DNA of 64,000 bases from Cellvibrionaceae bacterium. GTDB taxonomy: Bacteria > Pseudomonadota > Gammaproteobacteria > Pseudomonadales > Cellvibrionaceae. Positions 1 to 8,082 of the stretch are shown one piece after another. Both the position numbers and the translations under genes were made by a program. A model generated the notes under the pieces. The model was not told the origin of the DNA, did not search any database, and saw only the letters and a list, made by a program, of their open reading frames with translations. Where the stretch lies: positions 1 through 64,000 of the forward strand of contig JAOXRT010000148.1 of the NCBI GenBank assembly GCA_025800365.1, given 5' to 3'. Within the stretch, counting starts at the first letter, position 1, and the number at the start of each line of letters is the position of its first letter.

Positions 1-235
1 GGGAATCTTGAGTGAGCTTTTGGATTTGGGCGAGGTAGGTAGACTGGATTTCTTGGCTTGATTTTGTAAGGATTTTGGCACTTTCTGTGAAGGATTTTTG
101 GATGGCGAGTTTTATGGTTTCTGTGTTGTAGGAGCCGTGGAGGTTTTGGAGTAGGAGTTGGCCTTGTTCGGAGTTTTGGTCCACGTTGCGGAGGATTTCG
201 GGTAGCCGTTTTTTTTGCCTGCATTTTGTGGCCAA
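1..235 (-). CDS. Partial open frame off the left edge, helical protein of unknown function
   Basis: An open frame of about 78 codons runs leftwards off the window, so the gene is cut. The translated part is rich in Gln, Lys, Ser, Thr and Leu and looks like one long helix; I do not recognise the family. No ATG lies in this frame. It opens after a TAG at 242-244 and could begin at TTG 233-235, with AGG five bases upstream. Alternatively ATG 222-224, one frame off, joins it if one base of an eight-A run (T209-216 on the plus strand) is removed. The coding strand is poor in G and T, unlike the rest of the window. A chance frame produced by this composition is possible. Confidence 0.35.
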   Translation of the reverse strand, partial: MATKCRQKKRLPEILRNVDQNSEQGQLLLQNLHGSYNTETIKLAIQKSFTESAKILTKSSQEIQSTYLAQIQKLTQDS

Positions 236-353
236 GAAAACCTAAGCCGAATAGATCTAATGTCTTGTTAAATAGCTAGGGGTCAGACCCCTTACTAAAC
301 AAGAAAGCCTATGTTGATCAAATCGTTTGTTTTCTAGACTGGGATCTGACCCC
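233..353. repeat. Paired-palindrome repeat, copy 1 (degenerate, with extra spacer)
   Basis: GGGGTCAGACCCC at 279-291 and the one-base variant GGGATCTGACCCC at 341-353 bracket a spacer containing AAGAAAGCCTA and GTTGAT. A second, diverged version of the same spacer (AAGAAAACCTAAGCCGAATA) lies just left at about 234-253, so this copy looks like one and a half units. The bases after the right core (GTAGTTTGCCTC) match those after copy 3. No transposase is nearby. The palindromes resemble REP-type elements, which is inference. Confidence 0.7.
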
Positions 354-372
354 GTAGTTTGCCTCGACGTCA

Positions 373-846
373 TCAGCAAGGGTTTTTATTAAAGCGAAAT
401 GTTATTTCTTTAGCGCTGCCATCTTCAGTTTCATGTGGACTCATTGTTGAGTAAAAACCTTTGTCAGCACCTAGGCCACCCAGTGCATTATATAGATGAC
501 AATAAGCAGCACGCATATCGGCTAGGTCGACCTCTTGTTTGAGTTTATCTTGGGCTTGAGTGGGCTGCATCTTTAGGTAGGCTGAGCAGTTGCTGTTGAA
601 ATTTGTAGTTTTACCATTGTTATTTGGGTAGGTGATCTCGAGCTTGATATCATCGGCAACTTCTTCAAAAGCAAGGCAATACCCAAGAATGGATTTTTTA
701 ACTTCCTTATCTAGAGCTAAGCTGTCTGCGTGGATATTATCTATGCTAGCGGATACGAGCAAGAAAAAGGCTAAGTGAGCTAATGGTTTATTTATTTCTT
801 CCCTTAAGTGAAAATAATTTGGGAAGATAATAATGAAAAGGATCAA
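373..846 (-). CDS. Hypothetical secreted protein
   Basis: The 157-residue product has a hydrophobic stretch ending in an Ala-X-Ala-like site near residues 24-41 (FFLLVSASIDNIHA), followed by a soluble Cys-containing domain with four cysteines (CLAF, NCSAY, YCHL and the last residue), suggesting periplasmic export and perhaps disulphides. I do not recognise a family. The first 20 residues before the signal-like segment are unusually long and hydrophobic, so the true start may differ; an SD-like AGGGAAGAA lies inside the frame near codon 17 but is followed by ATA rather than a usual start. The gene is AT-rich and sits between repeat copies 1 and 2, in the accessory patch left of hisF. Confidence 0.6.
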   Translation of the reverse strand: MILFIIIFPNYFHLREEINKPLAHLAFFLLVSASIDNIHADSLALDKEVKKSILGYCLAFEEVADDIKLEITYPNNNGKTTNFNSNCSAYLKMQPTQAQDKLKQEVDLADMRAAYCHLYNALGGLGADKGFYSTMSPHETEDGSAKEITFRFNKNPC

Positions 847-895
847 AACATAATATGGCTCAAAGGTAGGGATCTTTAGCTTCGGGATGATAAGA

Positions 896-972
896 GGGGT
901 CAGACCCCATCTTAAAAAAGAACCCCTAAACTGAATAAATTGGTTTACTTATTTGAGGCGGGGTCTGACCCC
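896..972. repeat. Paired-palindrome repeat, copy 2
   Basis: GGGGTCAGACCCC (896-908) and GGGGTCTGACCCC (960-972) are both intact and separated by 51 bases containing AAAAAAGAA, CCTAAACTGAATAAATTGG and a T-rich tract, matching the spacers of copies 1 and 3. Because the two cores are reverse complements of each other apart from the central base, the whole unit can fold back on itself. It lies between the two secreted-protein genes. Confidence 0.8.
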
Positions 973-1072
973 GGTGCATATTGATGCTTTATCTCGTTGA
1001 GTAATTTTATTTCGCATTTTCCAGCGAATACGTTCGTTAGCTCGCGATAAATTTAACTAAGATGCATCAAGC

Positions 1073-1747
1073 CTACAACGACCACATATTTACTTTTTTT
1101 GTCCGGCCTATTGCGCTATAAATATTCTCAGCCATGGATTTATCTCTTAGCTTATGAAAAGCAATGATTTTTTCCCAATTTGTCGAGAGTTCTATTAAGT
1201 CCTTTTCAGCCCTAATGACGCTGCCCATGCGATTAAAAATAGCATTGTAGTTTTTTTGAACGACGCTCAAGCAATGACCAGTGTTCATTTGTTGAAGAGT
1301 AGAATGATCCTGACAAGAGTTCTTGTCGGGAAAGGTGCTTAGAATGCCTTCGAACTCTTCATGTAAACGCAGTTGTTTGTTATCGAACCGGCTTTGAACG
1401 GTTGAAAATCCTGCGTTTAAGGTGTTGTTGTAATTAATGGCCATCATTCTTTCATTTCTATCTTTCATAGAAATATTAATAACAGGAATATTGAGTTCTT
1501 GTTGAAGCCTAAAGTAAGTTTTGGCTTCTAAGGGCTTTAGTCCTGGTTTCACTCGATCGTTATTATCAAACATAGAGTCATCCCCCTCAGTTAAGATGAC
1601 ATCTGGACTGATTGCTTTGATGGCTTGATATAGACTTTCTTCTGAATAATGTTCCGAAGCCTTGTGAACTGAGCCAATGAGTACAATTTCTAAAGCAAAT
1701 GCTTGGAACGAAAAGAATAGGAGGGCGAGCGTGACTAATGTTTTCAT
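1073..1747 (-). CDS. TraB/TIKI-like secreted protein, out of frame near its C terminus
   Basis: The 224-residue frame begins with a clear signal peptide (MKTLVTLALLFFSFQAFA) and then IVLIGSVHKAS and PDVILTEGD, resembling the N-terminal GxxH region of the TraB/PrgY/GumN superfamily; RDKSMAENI near residue 205 matches the family's late helix. The frame then ends in KKVNMWSL. One base off, directly after the run of seven A (minus strand, 1094-1100), the sequence reads KYVVVVGLMHLS and stops at 1053, which is the expected second GxxH strand. The gene is therefore frameshifted, read by -1 slippage on A-AAA-AAA, or carries a homopolymer sequencing error. It lies between repeat copies 2 and 3. Family assignment is by motif only. 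Confidence 0.7.
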   Translation of the reverse strand: MKTLVTLALLFFSFQAFALEIVLIGSVHKASEHYSEESLYQAIKAISPDVILTEGDDSMFDNNDRVKPGLKPLEAKTYFRLQQELNIPVINISMKDRNERMMAINYNNTLNAGFSTVQSRFDNKQLRLHEEFEGILSTFPDKNSCQDHSTLQQMNTGHCLSVVQKNYNAIFNRMGSVIRAEKDLIELSTNWEKIIAFHKLRDKSMAENIYSAIGRTKKVNMWSL

Positions 1748-1782
1748 TACAATCCTTGTAAAGAGCTTCGTTGGAAGGGTAA

Positions 1783-1858
1783 GGGGTCAGACCCCACATT
1801 AAATAAGAAAGTCTAAGTTGAATAGATTAGTTATTTGTTTGGGACGGGGTCTGACCCC
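1783..1858. repeat. Paired-palindrome repeat, copy 3
   Basis: GGGGTCAGACCCC (1783-1795) and GGGGTCTGACCCC (1846-1858) are intact, with a 50-base spacer containing AAGAAAGTCTAAGTTGAATA and a T/G-rich tract. The bases following the right core (GTAGTTTTGCCTC) repeat those after copy 1 with one extra T. It separates hisF from the accessory patch, about 32 bases beyond the hisF stop. Confidence 0.8.
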
Positions 1859-1889
1859 GTAGTTTTGCCTCTGTCATTGAAGCGGGCTT

Positions 1890-2663
1890 TTAAAGCCGCA
1901 CTTCAACACCTTGGTCTCGCATATATTGTTTGGCTTCAGGCACGCTGTATTCACCGAAGTGGAAAATACTGGCGGCGAGTACGGCATCGGCTTTACCGAG
2001 TTTTACGCCGTCTACTAAGTGTTGCAAATTACCTACGCCGCCCGATGCGATTACCGGTACGTGAACAGCTTCGCTGATGGCGGAGGTGACATCAAGGTCG
2101 AAACCGTTTTTCATTCCGTCTTGATCCATACTGGTTAATAGAATTTCACCAGCACCAAAGGCGGTCATTTTCTTGGCCCATTCAACAGCATCAATGCCAG
2201 TAGGCTTGCGGCCGCCATGAGTGAAAATTTCCCAGCGCTTAGGCTCGCCCTCAGCGCTAACACATTTCGCATCAATGGCTACAACAATGCACTGAGAGCC
2301 AAAACGGTCGGCGGCTTCTTTTACGAAGTCGGGATTAAAAATGGCCGCTGAATTAATGCTAACTTTATCGGCACCGGCGTTAAGCATAGTGCGAATATCA
2401 TCGACAGTGCGAATACCACCACCTACAGTAAGCGGAATAAATACTTCGCTGGCAATCTTCTCTACCGTATGTACAGTAGTATCGCGGCCCTCATGGGTGG
2501 CGGTAATATCGAGAAACGTGATCTCATCAGCGCCCTGCTCATTATAGCGCTTGGACACTTCTACTGGATCGCCAGCATCACGAATGTCCACAAACTGCAC
2601 GCCTTTTACCACGCGACCGTTTTCTACATCTAGGCAGGGAATAATGCGTTTAGCTAATGCCAT
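1890..2663 (-). CDS. hisF: Imidazole glycerol phosphate synthase, cyclase subunit HisF
   Basis: HisF takes ammonia from HisH and PRFAR to make imidazole-glycerol phosphate and AICAR in histidine synthesis. The 257-residue length and (beta/alpha)8 pattern are normal for HisF. The catalytic aspartates are seen in [15 protein letters not shown] near residue 11 and in VVAIDAKCV near residue 130; phosphate-binding loops GGGIR and ASGGVG are present. It is the last gene of the minus-strand order hisB-hisH-hisA-hisF, 26 bases after hisA, so probably cotranscribed. Repeat copy 3 follows immediately. Confidence 0.97.
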   Translation of the reverse strand: MALAKRIIPCLDVENGRVVKGVQFVDIRDAGDPVEVSKRYNEQGADEITFLDITATHEGRDTTVHTVEKIASEVFIPLTVGGGIRTVDDIRTMLNAGADKVSINSAAIFNPDFVKEAADRFGSQCIVVAIDAKCVSAEGEPKRWEIFTHGGRKPTGIDAVEWAKKMTAFGAGEILLTSMDQDGMKNGFDLDVTSAISEAVHVPVIASGGVGNLQHLVDGVKLGKADAVLAASIFHFGEYSVPEAKQYMRDQGVEVRL

Positions 2664-2689
2664 GGGAAACCTTCTAAATAAATACCAGC

Positions 2690-3418
2690 TTATTGATCGC
2701 AGTAGTTTTGTGCTTCAGCCATATCCAAAGTACCTTCATAAATGGCACGGCCGGTAATAGCACCGCAGATACCTTTATCGGCGACGTCTTTTAATGCGCG
2801 GATATCATCCATATTGGTTACACCGCCAGAGGCAATGACGGGAATGCTAGATGCTTGTGCCATGGCTACAGTCGCTTCCACATTAACACCTTGCATCATG
2901 CCGTCACGAGCGATGTCGGTATAAACAATTGAGCTTACGCCATCTTGCTCAAAACGCTTAGCCAGTTCAGTAGCCTTAACTTCAGAAACTTCGGCCCAGC
3001 CATCGGTGGCCACTAAGCCATCTTTTGCATCTAAGCCAACAATAATGTGGCCAGCAAATTGTTTGCACATTTCGCTAACAAACTCTGGCTCTTTTACCGC
3101 CTTAGTTCCGATGATGACGTAATTCACCCCGGCATTTAAATAATACTCAATGGTCTCAGCGCTACGAATGCCACCACCAATTTGAATCGGTAGCTCTGGG
3201 TGCGCTTTGGCAATCGCGGTAACAACATCACCATTAATCGGCTTGCCTTCAAAGGCACCATTTAAATCGACCAAGTGCAAACGACGACAGCCCTGCTCTA
3301 CCCATTGAGTAGCCATGGCCGCTGGATCGTCAGAGAAAACGGTCGAGTCTTCCATCAAACCTTGGCGTAAGCGCACACAGGCGCCATCTTTTAAATCAAT
3401 TGCTGGAATAATTAACAT
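2690..3418 (-). CDS. hisA: ProFAR isomerase HisA
   Basis: HisA catalyses the Amadori rearrangement of ProFAR to PRFAR, the step before HisF/HisH. The 242-residue protein is full length. It begins [12 protein letters not shown], placing the general base Asp at residue 8, and the general acid Asp is in VGLDAKDG near residue 129. The phosphate-binding motifs GGGIRS and ASGGVTN match those of its half-barrel relative HisF. It follows hisH after 21 bases, consistent with one operon. Confidence 0.97.
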   Translation of the reverse strand: MLIIPAIDLKDGACVRLRQGLMEDSTVFSDDPAAMATQWVEQGCRRLHLVDLNGAFEGKPINGDVVTAIAKAHPELPIQIGGGIRSAETIEYYLNAGVNYVIIGTKAVKEPEFVSEMCKQFAGHIIVGLDAKDGLVATDGWAEVSEVKATELAKRFEQDGVSSIVYTDIARDGMMQGVNVEATVAMAQASSIPVIASGGVTNMDDIRALKDVADKGICGAITGRAIYEGTLDMAEAQNYCDQ

Positions 3419-3439
3419 GCTATGGTTCTCGTATATTTG

Positions 3440-4090
3440 TTATGCGCCAGTATTCCACTGACTAAAATTTTTCAATAACTGTAAGCCATTGCTGTGGCTT
3501 TTTTCTGGGTGAAATTGCACCGCGACTAAATTATCTTTGGCCAGCACCACATCAAATTCCAAGCCATATTGGCAGCGGCCAATCACAGTGTCTTTATTTT
3601 CGCTCTTGGCGTAGTAGCTGTGCACAAAATAAAAATGGGCATTATCTTCAATGCCATGCCAAATAGGGTGATCGGCCGTCTGGCTGACGGTATTCCAGCC
3701 CATATGAGGTACCTTCAAGCGCTCACCGTTTTCAGTTAAATCCTCGCCGAAAAATTTCACTTCGCCTGGCAGCTGATTAATGGCTTCTACCCCACCATTC
3801 TCTTCACTGTGCGTCATCAAGGCCTGCATGCCCACACAAATCCCCAGCACCGGTTTGCCACTGGCAATTAACTCAGGTACTAAACGGTGAAAGTTCAAGC
3901 GCTTAATTTCTGCCATGCAGTCGCGCATCGCGCCAACGCCCGGAAAAATAATTCGCTCAGCATTAGCGATCACTTCGGCCTCGCTGCTGATCACAATATC
4001 GTGATTAGGGGCTACATGCTCTAAGGCACTGGCGACGGAGTGAAGATTACCCATGCCGTAATCAATAACGGCGATTGTTGCTTTGCTCAT
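3440..4090 (-). CDS. hisH: Imidazole glycerol phosphate synthase, glutaminase subunit HisH
   Basis: This class I glutamine amidotransferase supplies ammonia to HisF. The 216-residue sequence shows VIDYGMGN at the start, the oxyanion/nucleophile region GICVGMQAL with the catalytic Cys near residue 85, and the His-Glu part of the triad in VQFHPEKSH. Length and motifs are normal. A 261-base spacer holding a large palindrome separates it from hisB upstream, unusual spacing inside a his operon, so hisH-hisA-hisF may depend partly on a separate promoter. Confidence 0.96.
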   Translation of the reverse strand: MSKATIAVIDYGMGNLHSVASALEHVAPNHDIVISSEAEVIANAERIIFPGVGAMRDCMAEIKRLNFHRLVPELIASGKPVLGICVGMQALMTHSEENGGVEAINQLPGEVKFFGEDLTENGERLKVPHMGWNTVSQTADHPIWHGIEDNAHFYFVHSYYAKSENKDTVIGRCQYGLEFDVVLAKDNLVAVQFHPEKSHSNGLQLLKNFSQWNTGA

Positions 4091-4198
4091 GGTTTAATTT
4101 TCAATACTTTTTGTTCGGCGCAGTGCCGGGTTTGGAGTCAGAGCTTATCGCTACGACCCTAATTAGTTCTCTTTACTGGCTTACAGCGATGTCGAAGA

Positions 4199-4303
4199 TA
4201 AGAGCAGGGCGCAGCAGCCAGGGGTGTCTTTCGCAGGGAAGCGAAAGGCCAAGCCTACAGGGATGTATTCACGGCGTCCCCTGGTTGCTGTGCCCTGCTC
4301 TTA
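4199..4303. repeat. 105-base palindromic element between hisB and hisH
   Basis: Arms of 26 bases at 4199-4224 and 4278-4303 are inverted copies with 24 of 26 positions matching. Inside the left half a second perfect hairpin occurs: CTTTCGC (4228-4234), six-base loop, GCGAAAG (4241-4247). The core GGATGTATTCACGGCGTCC (4261-4279) is itself partly palindromic. The frames crossing it on the plus strand are not credible genes. The shape fits a MITE-like or REP-like repeat lacking its own protein, but only one copy is in the window. As RNA it would form a long stem in the his transcript. Confidence 0.65.
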
Positions 4304-4351
4304 CCCCTGCACGTTCTATAGGCTACATCTCATCTATTCAAGGGTTAAGCT

Positions 4352-4945
4352 CTACAAGCTACCCTTAGTAGAAGGCATCATTCCCGCCATCCGCGGATCC
4401 GTCTCCAAAGCCATACGCAAGGCACGACCAAAAGCCTTGTACACCGTCTCAATCTGGTGATGCGCATTCGCACCGCGCAAACAATCAATATGCAAAGTCA
4501 CCTGAGCATGATTCACAAAACCATGGAAGAACTCACTAAACAGCTCAGTATCAAAAGCCCCTACGCGCTTTTGCGTAAATGGCACATTCATCACCAAACC
4601 AGGGCGGCCAGAGAAATCGATAACCACACGGCTCAAAGCTTCATCCAAAGGCACATAAGCGTGGCCATAGCGGCGAATGCCTTTTTTATCGCCCACAGCC
4701 TGAGCAATAGCTTGGCCCAAAGTAATACCGATATCCTCAACCGTATGGTGATCATCAATATGGGTGTCACCATCACAAGTGATATCAAGATCGATCAGAC
4801 CATGGCGGGCAATCTGATCCATCATATGTTCTAAGAAAGGAACCCCGGTATCGAACTGACCCTTGCCAGTCCCGTCGAGGTTGAGGCTTACACTAATCTT
4901 GGTTTCTAAGGTGTCGCGCTTAACGCTGGCACAACGATCGGACAT
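4352..4945 (-). CDS. hisB: Imidazoleglycerol-phosphate dehydratase HisB
   Basis: The enzyme dehydrates imidazole-glycerol phosphate to imidazole-acetol phosphate using manganese. The 197 residues are the monofunctional type, without the N-terminal histidinol phosphatase domain of E. coli HisB. Metal-binding histidine motifs [20 protein letters not shown] and ANAHHQIE are present, together with the FFHGF segment. It is the first gene of the minus-strand his group and is transcribed away from the zinc module starting at 5165; the 219-base divergent spacer must hold its promoter, which I could not pin down. Confidence 0.96.
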   Translation of the reverse strand: MSDRCASVKRDTLETKISVSLNLDGTGKGQFDTGVPFLEHMMDQIARHGLIDLDITCDGDTHIDDHHTVEDIGITLGQAIAQAVGDKKGIRRYGHAYVPLDEALSRVVIDFSGRPGLVMNVPFTQKRVGAFDTELFSEFFHGFVNHAQVTLHIDCLRGANAHHQIETVYKAFGRALRMALETDPRMAGMMPSTKGSL

Positions 4946-5147
4946 CTCGCGATCCTCTTTATCTAAATTGTTCTGTGCTGCTACTTCGTTTTGCTATGGC
5001 TTTCACCGACTCAAACCCGCCCGAGCCCGCGAAAAGAGGGCGGATTATAGCCTTTCAGCCCCCGTGTACCAAGGAGGATATCTCCGAGCTTATGCTGTGA
5101 AATGGTCAAAATACGGGTTTATTGGTGGTTTACCAAACTAATTGAGT

Positions 5148-5162
5148 TGTTATAACATAACA
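5148..5162 (+). promoter_or_regulatory. Zur-box-like palindrome overlapping the promoter
   Basis: TGTTATAACATAACA is a perfect inverted repeat (TGTTAT-N3-ATAACA) and closely matches the gammaproteobacterial Zur operator core TGTTATANTATAACA. TTTACC (5129-5134) and TATAAC (5151-5156) with a 16-base spacer form a plausible promoter, so Zur binding would block it. The palindrome ends two bases before the ATG at 5165. No SD sequence is visible, so the mRNA may be leaderless. The downstream genes, a Cys/His-rich protein and a ZnuD-like receptor, agree with zinc control. Confidence 0.75.
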
Positions 5163-5164
5163 GA

Positions 5165-5452
5165 ATGAATGTCCTTGTGCGTAAAACAATTCCCCAATCG
5201 ATCTGGCTGCTAGTACTTGCCAGCGTATTACTGTGGGGCCAGATTGTTAATGCTCAGCATATTCACCTAGATCATCACGCTCCCCACGAGTGTATGAGCT
5301 GCCAACAGCTCAGTGCTTCCGACGCCCTTGCTTCCACAGCTTACTGCTCCCCGGCAAGGCGCCTTAACGACATAGCACTAGTGACCAAGCTAGTGACCGC
5401 CCAGCAAGGGCAAGCTCAAAAACTCTCTATTCGAGCCCCACCAAAAAACTAA
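5165..5452 (+). CDS. Small secreted Cys/His-rich protein, probably zinc-related
   Basis: The 95-residue product has a signal peptide or membrane anchor (SIWLLVLASVLLWGQ) followed by HIHLDHHAPHECMSCQQ at about residues 32-48: five His and two Cys within 17 residues, a likely zinc-binding patch exposed to the periplasm. It resembles DUF2946-type small proteins found beside metal receptors, but the match is by pattern only. The Zur-like site sits directly upstream and a ZnuD-like receptor starts 102 bases downstream, so it may act as a periplasmic zinc scavenger or handover protein. The ATG lacks an SD sequence. Confidence 0.7.
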   Translation: MNVLVRKTIPQSIWLLVLASVLLWGQIVNAQHIHLDHHAPHECMSCQQLSASDALASTAYCSPARRLNDIALVTKLVTAQQGQAQKLSIRAPPKN

Positions 5453-5554
5453 AGCTCCCCGAGCTTCTACAGCTTAAACAACCATGGCCAAGCCCAGTGC
5501 TTGCGGCCATCTAATTACCGTGCGCCACGCACCTAAACGACATTTGGAAAACCG

Positions 5555-7720
5555 ATGAAAAAGCGCCCATTATGCTCAGCCATTGCTATGGCGAGCACTT
5601 TAGTGATTGCAAGTGCTAACTTACATGCAGATGCAGCAAAATCAGGCAAACAACATGAGGAGCACAAGAGCACCATTGAAGAAGTGATCGTCAGTGCTTC
5701 ACCGCTGGATAAAAGCCATTCTGACAATACTCGTCCGGCGGCTATTCTCAGTGGTGACGAATTGCGTCGGCAGGCGGCATCAACCTTGGGTGAAACCTTA
5801 AAAGGCCAGCTAGGCGTAGCAAGCGCATCATTTGGTCCAGGTGTCGGTACGCCAGTGATTCGTGGTCAGCAAGGTAATCGCGTAAAAGTAATGCAGGACA
5901 ATCTAGATACACTAGATGCTGCAAATGCCTCTTCAGACCACGCCAATGCTGTAGAAGCACTCTTAGCAGAACGCATTGAGGTACTGCGTGGCCCACAAAC
6001 TTTGCGCTATGGCAGCGGCGCGATTGGTGGTGTGATTAACATCATCGATAACCGAATTCCGTCGACAGTGCCCAATGAAATCAATGGCACCATCGAAACC
6101 CGTTACAGCAGCGTTAACGAAGAAAACGCCACAGTATTTAAACTGGAAGGTGGCTCTGGCAACCTGGCTTGGCACCTAGATGGCTTGTACCGCAGTAGCG
6201 ATGATGTGGAAATTCCAGGTTTTGCTGATATCCATGGTGATGAGCACCCAGAAGATACAACTAATGGCTTTATCGAAAACAGCGACAGCGAAAGTAAAAA
6301 CCTTACCGCTGGCCTAAGTTGGGTTGGTGACGATGGCAGCTTTATCGGCTTTAGCGTAAGCCGCTTGGATAATGAATATGGCATACCTGCCGGTGCTCAT
6401 GCCCATGAAGAAGAGGAAGATCATCATGATGAAGATGAGCATGATCACGAAGAAGATCATGACGAGGATCATGAGGACGAGCATGAAGATGAACATGAAG
6501 AAGATGAGCACGGTCATGGCGAAGCTCCAGTACGTATCGACATGGAGCAAACTCGTTACGACATCAAAGGTCAGTTCCTAACACCTATCGATGGGGTTGA
6601 GAAAATGACCCTACGCTTAGGTTATGTGGATTATCAGCATAAAGAGCTTGAGGGCGTTGAAGTAGGCACCGTATTCGATAGTGAGGCCTTTGAAGGTCGT
6701 ATCGAATTGGTACACGATCGCTACATGGATGGTAAGGCGCGTGGTGCTTTCGGCTTGCAGTTCTTAGATAAAGACTTCCAGGCGGTGGGCGCCGAAGCCT
6801 TTATCCCAGGCAGTGACACGCAAAGTGTGGGTGTCTTCTTGGTTGAAGAGTGGGATTTGGATAGCTGGTTGATCGAAGCGGGTGCGCGCCTAGAGCGCAC
6901 TGAAGTAGACGCCCAAGGTCACAGCAGTGTCGACTTCAATACCCACAGCTTAAGTTTGGCAGGTCAGTACCGTTTTAGTGATCAGCAACAGCTGAACATT
7001 GTACTGAGCCGTGCCCAGCGGGCTCCTTCTGTCGAAGAGCTTTTCTCAGATGGCGTGCACGTAGCGACTCAAAGTTACGAGCTCGGTGATGCCAATCTTG
7101 ATGAAGAGACCAGCCAGAATATTGAATTGGGCTACAAATACCATGTGCCTATGGGCAGCGACTATGTAGAAATTGATCTAGGTGTTTTCTACAACGACAT
7201 TAGCGATTTCATCTACCGTGATAACACCGGTGATATTCGTGAAGAGCAGCCTTTGTACCAATACCGTCAGCAAGGTGCAGAGTTTTCAGGTGTAGAGGCC
7301 AAGGTAACCTTGCCGGTATACCGTAACAACGGGAATAGCTGGGATATTCAATTATTCGCCGATAGTGTTCGCGCAGAACTTGATTCTGGTGAAGACGTGC
7401 CGCGCATCACCCCGCGCCGTCTAGGTGTGCAATTTGATTACCATGGTGCTATTGCCGGTAACGCTTTTGATGCCAAGTTGCGTTACACCCATGTGGCAGA
7501 GCAGGATAAGCCAGGTCGAAACGAAGAAGCGACTGATAGCTACAAACGTTTGGATGCCAGCATGAATTACCGTGTAGAAAGCGGTATGGGCGAATGGACG
7601 GTGTTCCTGCGTGGCGATAACTTGCTTGACGAAGAAATTCGTAACGCCAGTTCCTTCCTGCGTGAAATCGCACCGGAGCCAGGCCGTGGTGTAACCATTG
7701 GCGCGCGCTACGCATTCTAA
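5555..7720 (+). CDS. znuD: ZnuD-like TonB-dependent receptor with His-rich loop
   Basis: This 721-residue outer-membrane receptor has a signal peptide (to about residue 28), a TonB box-like segment IEEVIVSASPLDK, a plug domain with VIRGQQGNRVKV and IEVLRGPQTLRYGSGAIGG, and a beta-barrel ending in the terminal Phe of GARYAF. Residues about 282-322 form an extracellular-type insert made almost wholly of His, Glu and Asp (for example HAHEEEEDHHDEDEHDHEED), like the zinc-capturing loop of neisserial ZnuD. The upstream Zur-like palindrome and Cys/His-rich partner support zinc uptake. Other metals such as nickel or copper cannot be excluded. A strong terminator follows. Confidence 0.88.
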   Translation: MKKRPLCSAIAMASTLVIASANLHADAAKSGKQHEEHKSTIEEVIVSASPLDKSHSDNTRPAAILSGDELRRQAASTLGETLKGQLGVASASFGPGVGTPVIRGQQGNRVKVMQDNLDTLDAANASSDHANAVEALLAERIEVLRGPQTLRYGSGAIGGVINIIDNRIPSTVPNEINGTIETRYSSVNEENATVFKLEGGSGNLAWHLDGLYRSSDDVEIPGFADIHGDEHPEDTTNGFIENSDSESKNLTAGLSWVGDDGSFIGFSVSRLDNEYGIPAGAHAHEEEEDHHDEDEHDHEEDHDEDHEDEHEDEHEEDEHGHGEAPVRIDMEQTRYDIKGQFLTPIDGVEKMTLRLGYVDYQHKELEGVEVGTVFDSEAFEGRIELVHDRYMDGKARGAFGLQFLDKDFQAVGAEAFIPGSDTQSVGVFLVEEWDLDSWLIEAGARLERTEVDAQGHSSVDFNTHSLSLAGQYRFSDQQQLNIVLSRAQRAPSVEELFSDGVHVATQSYELGDANLDEETSQNIELGYKYHVPMGSDYVEIDLGVFYNDISDFIYRDNTGDIREEQPLYQYRQQGAEFSGVEAKVTLPVYRNNGNSWDIQLFADSVRAELDSGEDVPRITPRRLGVQFDYHGAIAGNAFDAKLRYTHVAEQDKPGRNEEATDSYKRLDASMNYRVESGMGEWTVFLRGDNLLDEEIRNASSFLREIAPEPGRGVTIGARYAF

Positions 7721-7742
7721 TCAATTCCGATGTGCCTGCTAG

Positions 7743-7774
7743 AGCCCGCCCTAATTTAGGTGCGGGCTTTTTTT
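7743..7774 (+). terminator. Rho-independent terminator after the znuD-like gene
   Basis: AGCCCGC pairs with GCGGGCT around an inner CCTAA/TTAGG pairing, followed by a run of seven T. It closes the zinc module. Confidence 0.88.
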
Positions 7775-8082
7775 ATCTGGTTTATCTTTTCGCTATCCTG
7801 CGACACCCCTGGTAAATCACCTTTCTAAATGTGAATTCTTTGTGAATTTTCGACACTCAAAAAGCTAGCTGAGATTCTGAAACTTGCCTATGGCTTATGG
7901 AATTAACGCTAAATGCCCTGTTTAAAGGGCTAAGCTGAAGCAAAATGGCGTTGAAAAATTCATCTTGTCGAAGTTTTGTAAAGTTAGCAATATCAGCTAA
8001 TGTAGGCTCACTTTTTTGTATCGAGCGATTCCTCTAAACTCGCTGCCTATTCCAATACTCAAAACAACAGTGAGCAGCTTAG
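7775..8082. other. Intergenic region before the RND pair
   Basis: These 308 bases hold no convincing gene. One short hairpin, GCCCT-GTTTAA-AGGGC, lies near 7915-7930. I could not identify a strong promoter or regulator site, although the promoter of the RND pair must lie here. Confidence 0.5.

Noticed and set aside
233..1858. Integron attC sites between cassette-like genes
   Set aside because: The repeats lack the RYYYAAC/GTTRRRY core pairs of attC, and no integrase is in view.
4075..4460. Two overlapping plus-strand frames between hisB and hisH
   Set aside because: They read through the palindromic element and into hisB antisense, with no ribosome site or family features.
6314..6581. Met/Ile-rich frames on both strands across the receptor's His-rich loop
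   Set aside because: They arise from the repetitive CAT/GAT/GAA codons of the zinc loop and are shadows of the receptor gene.
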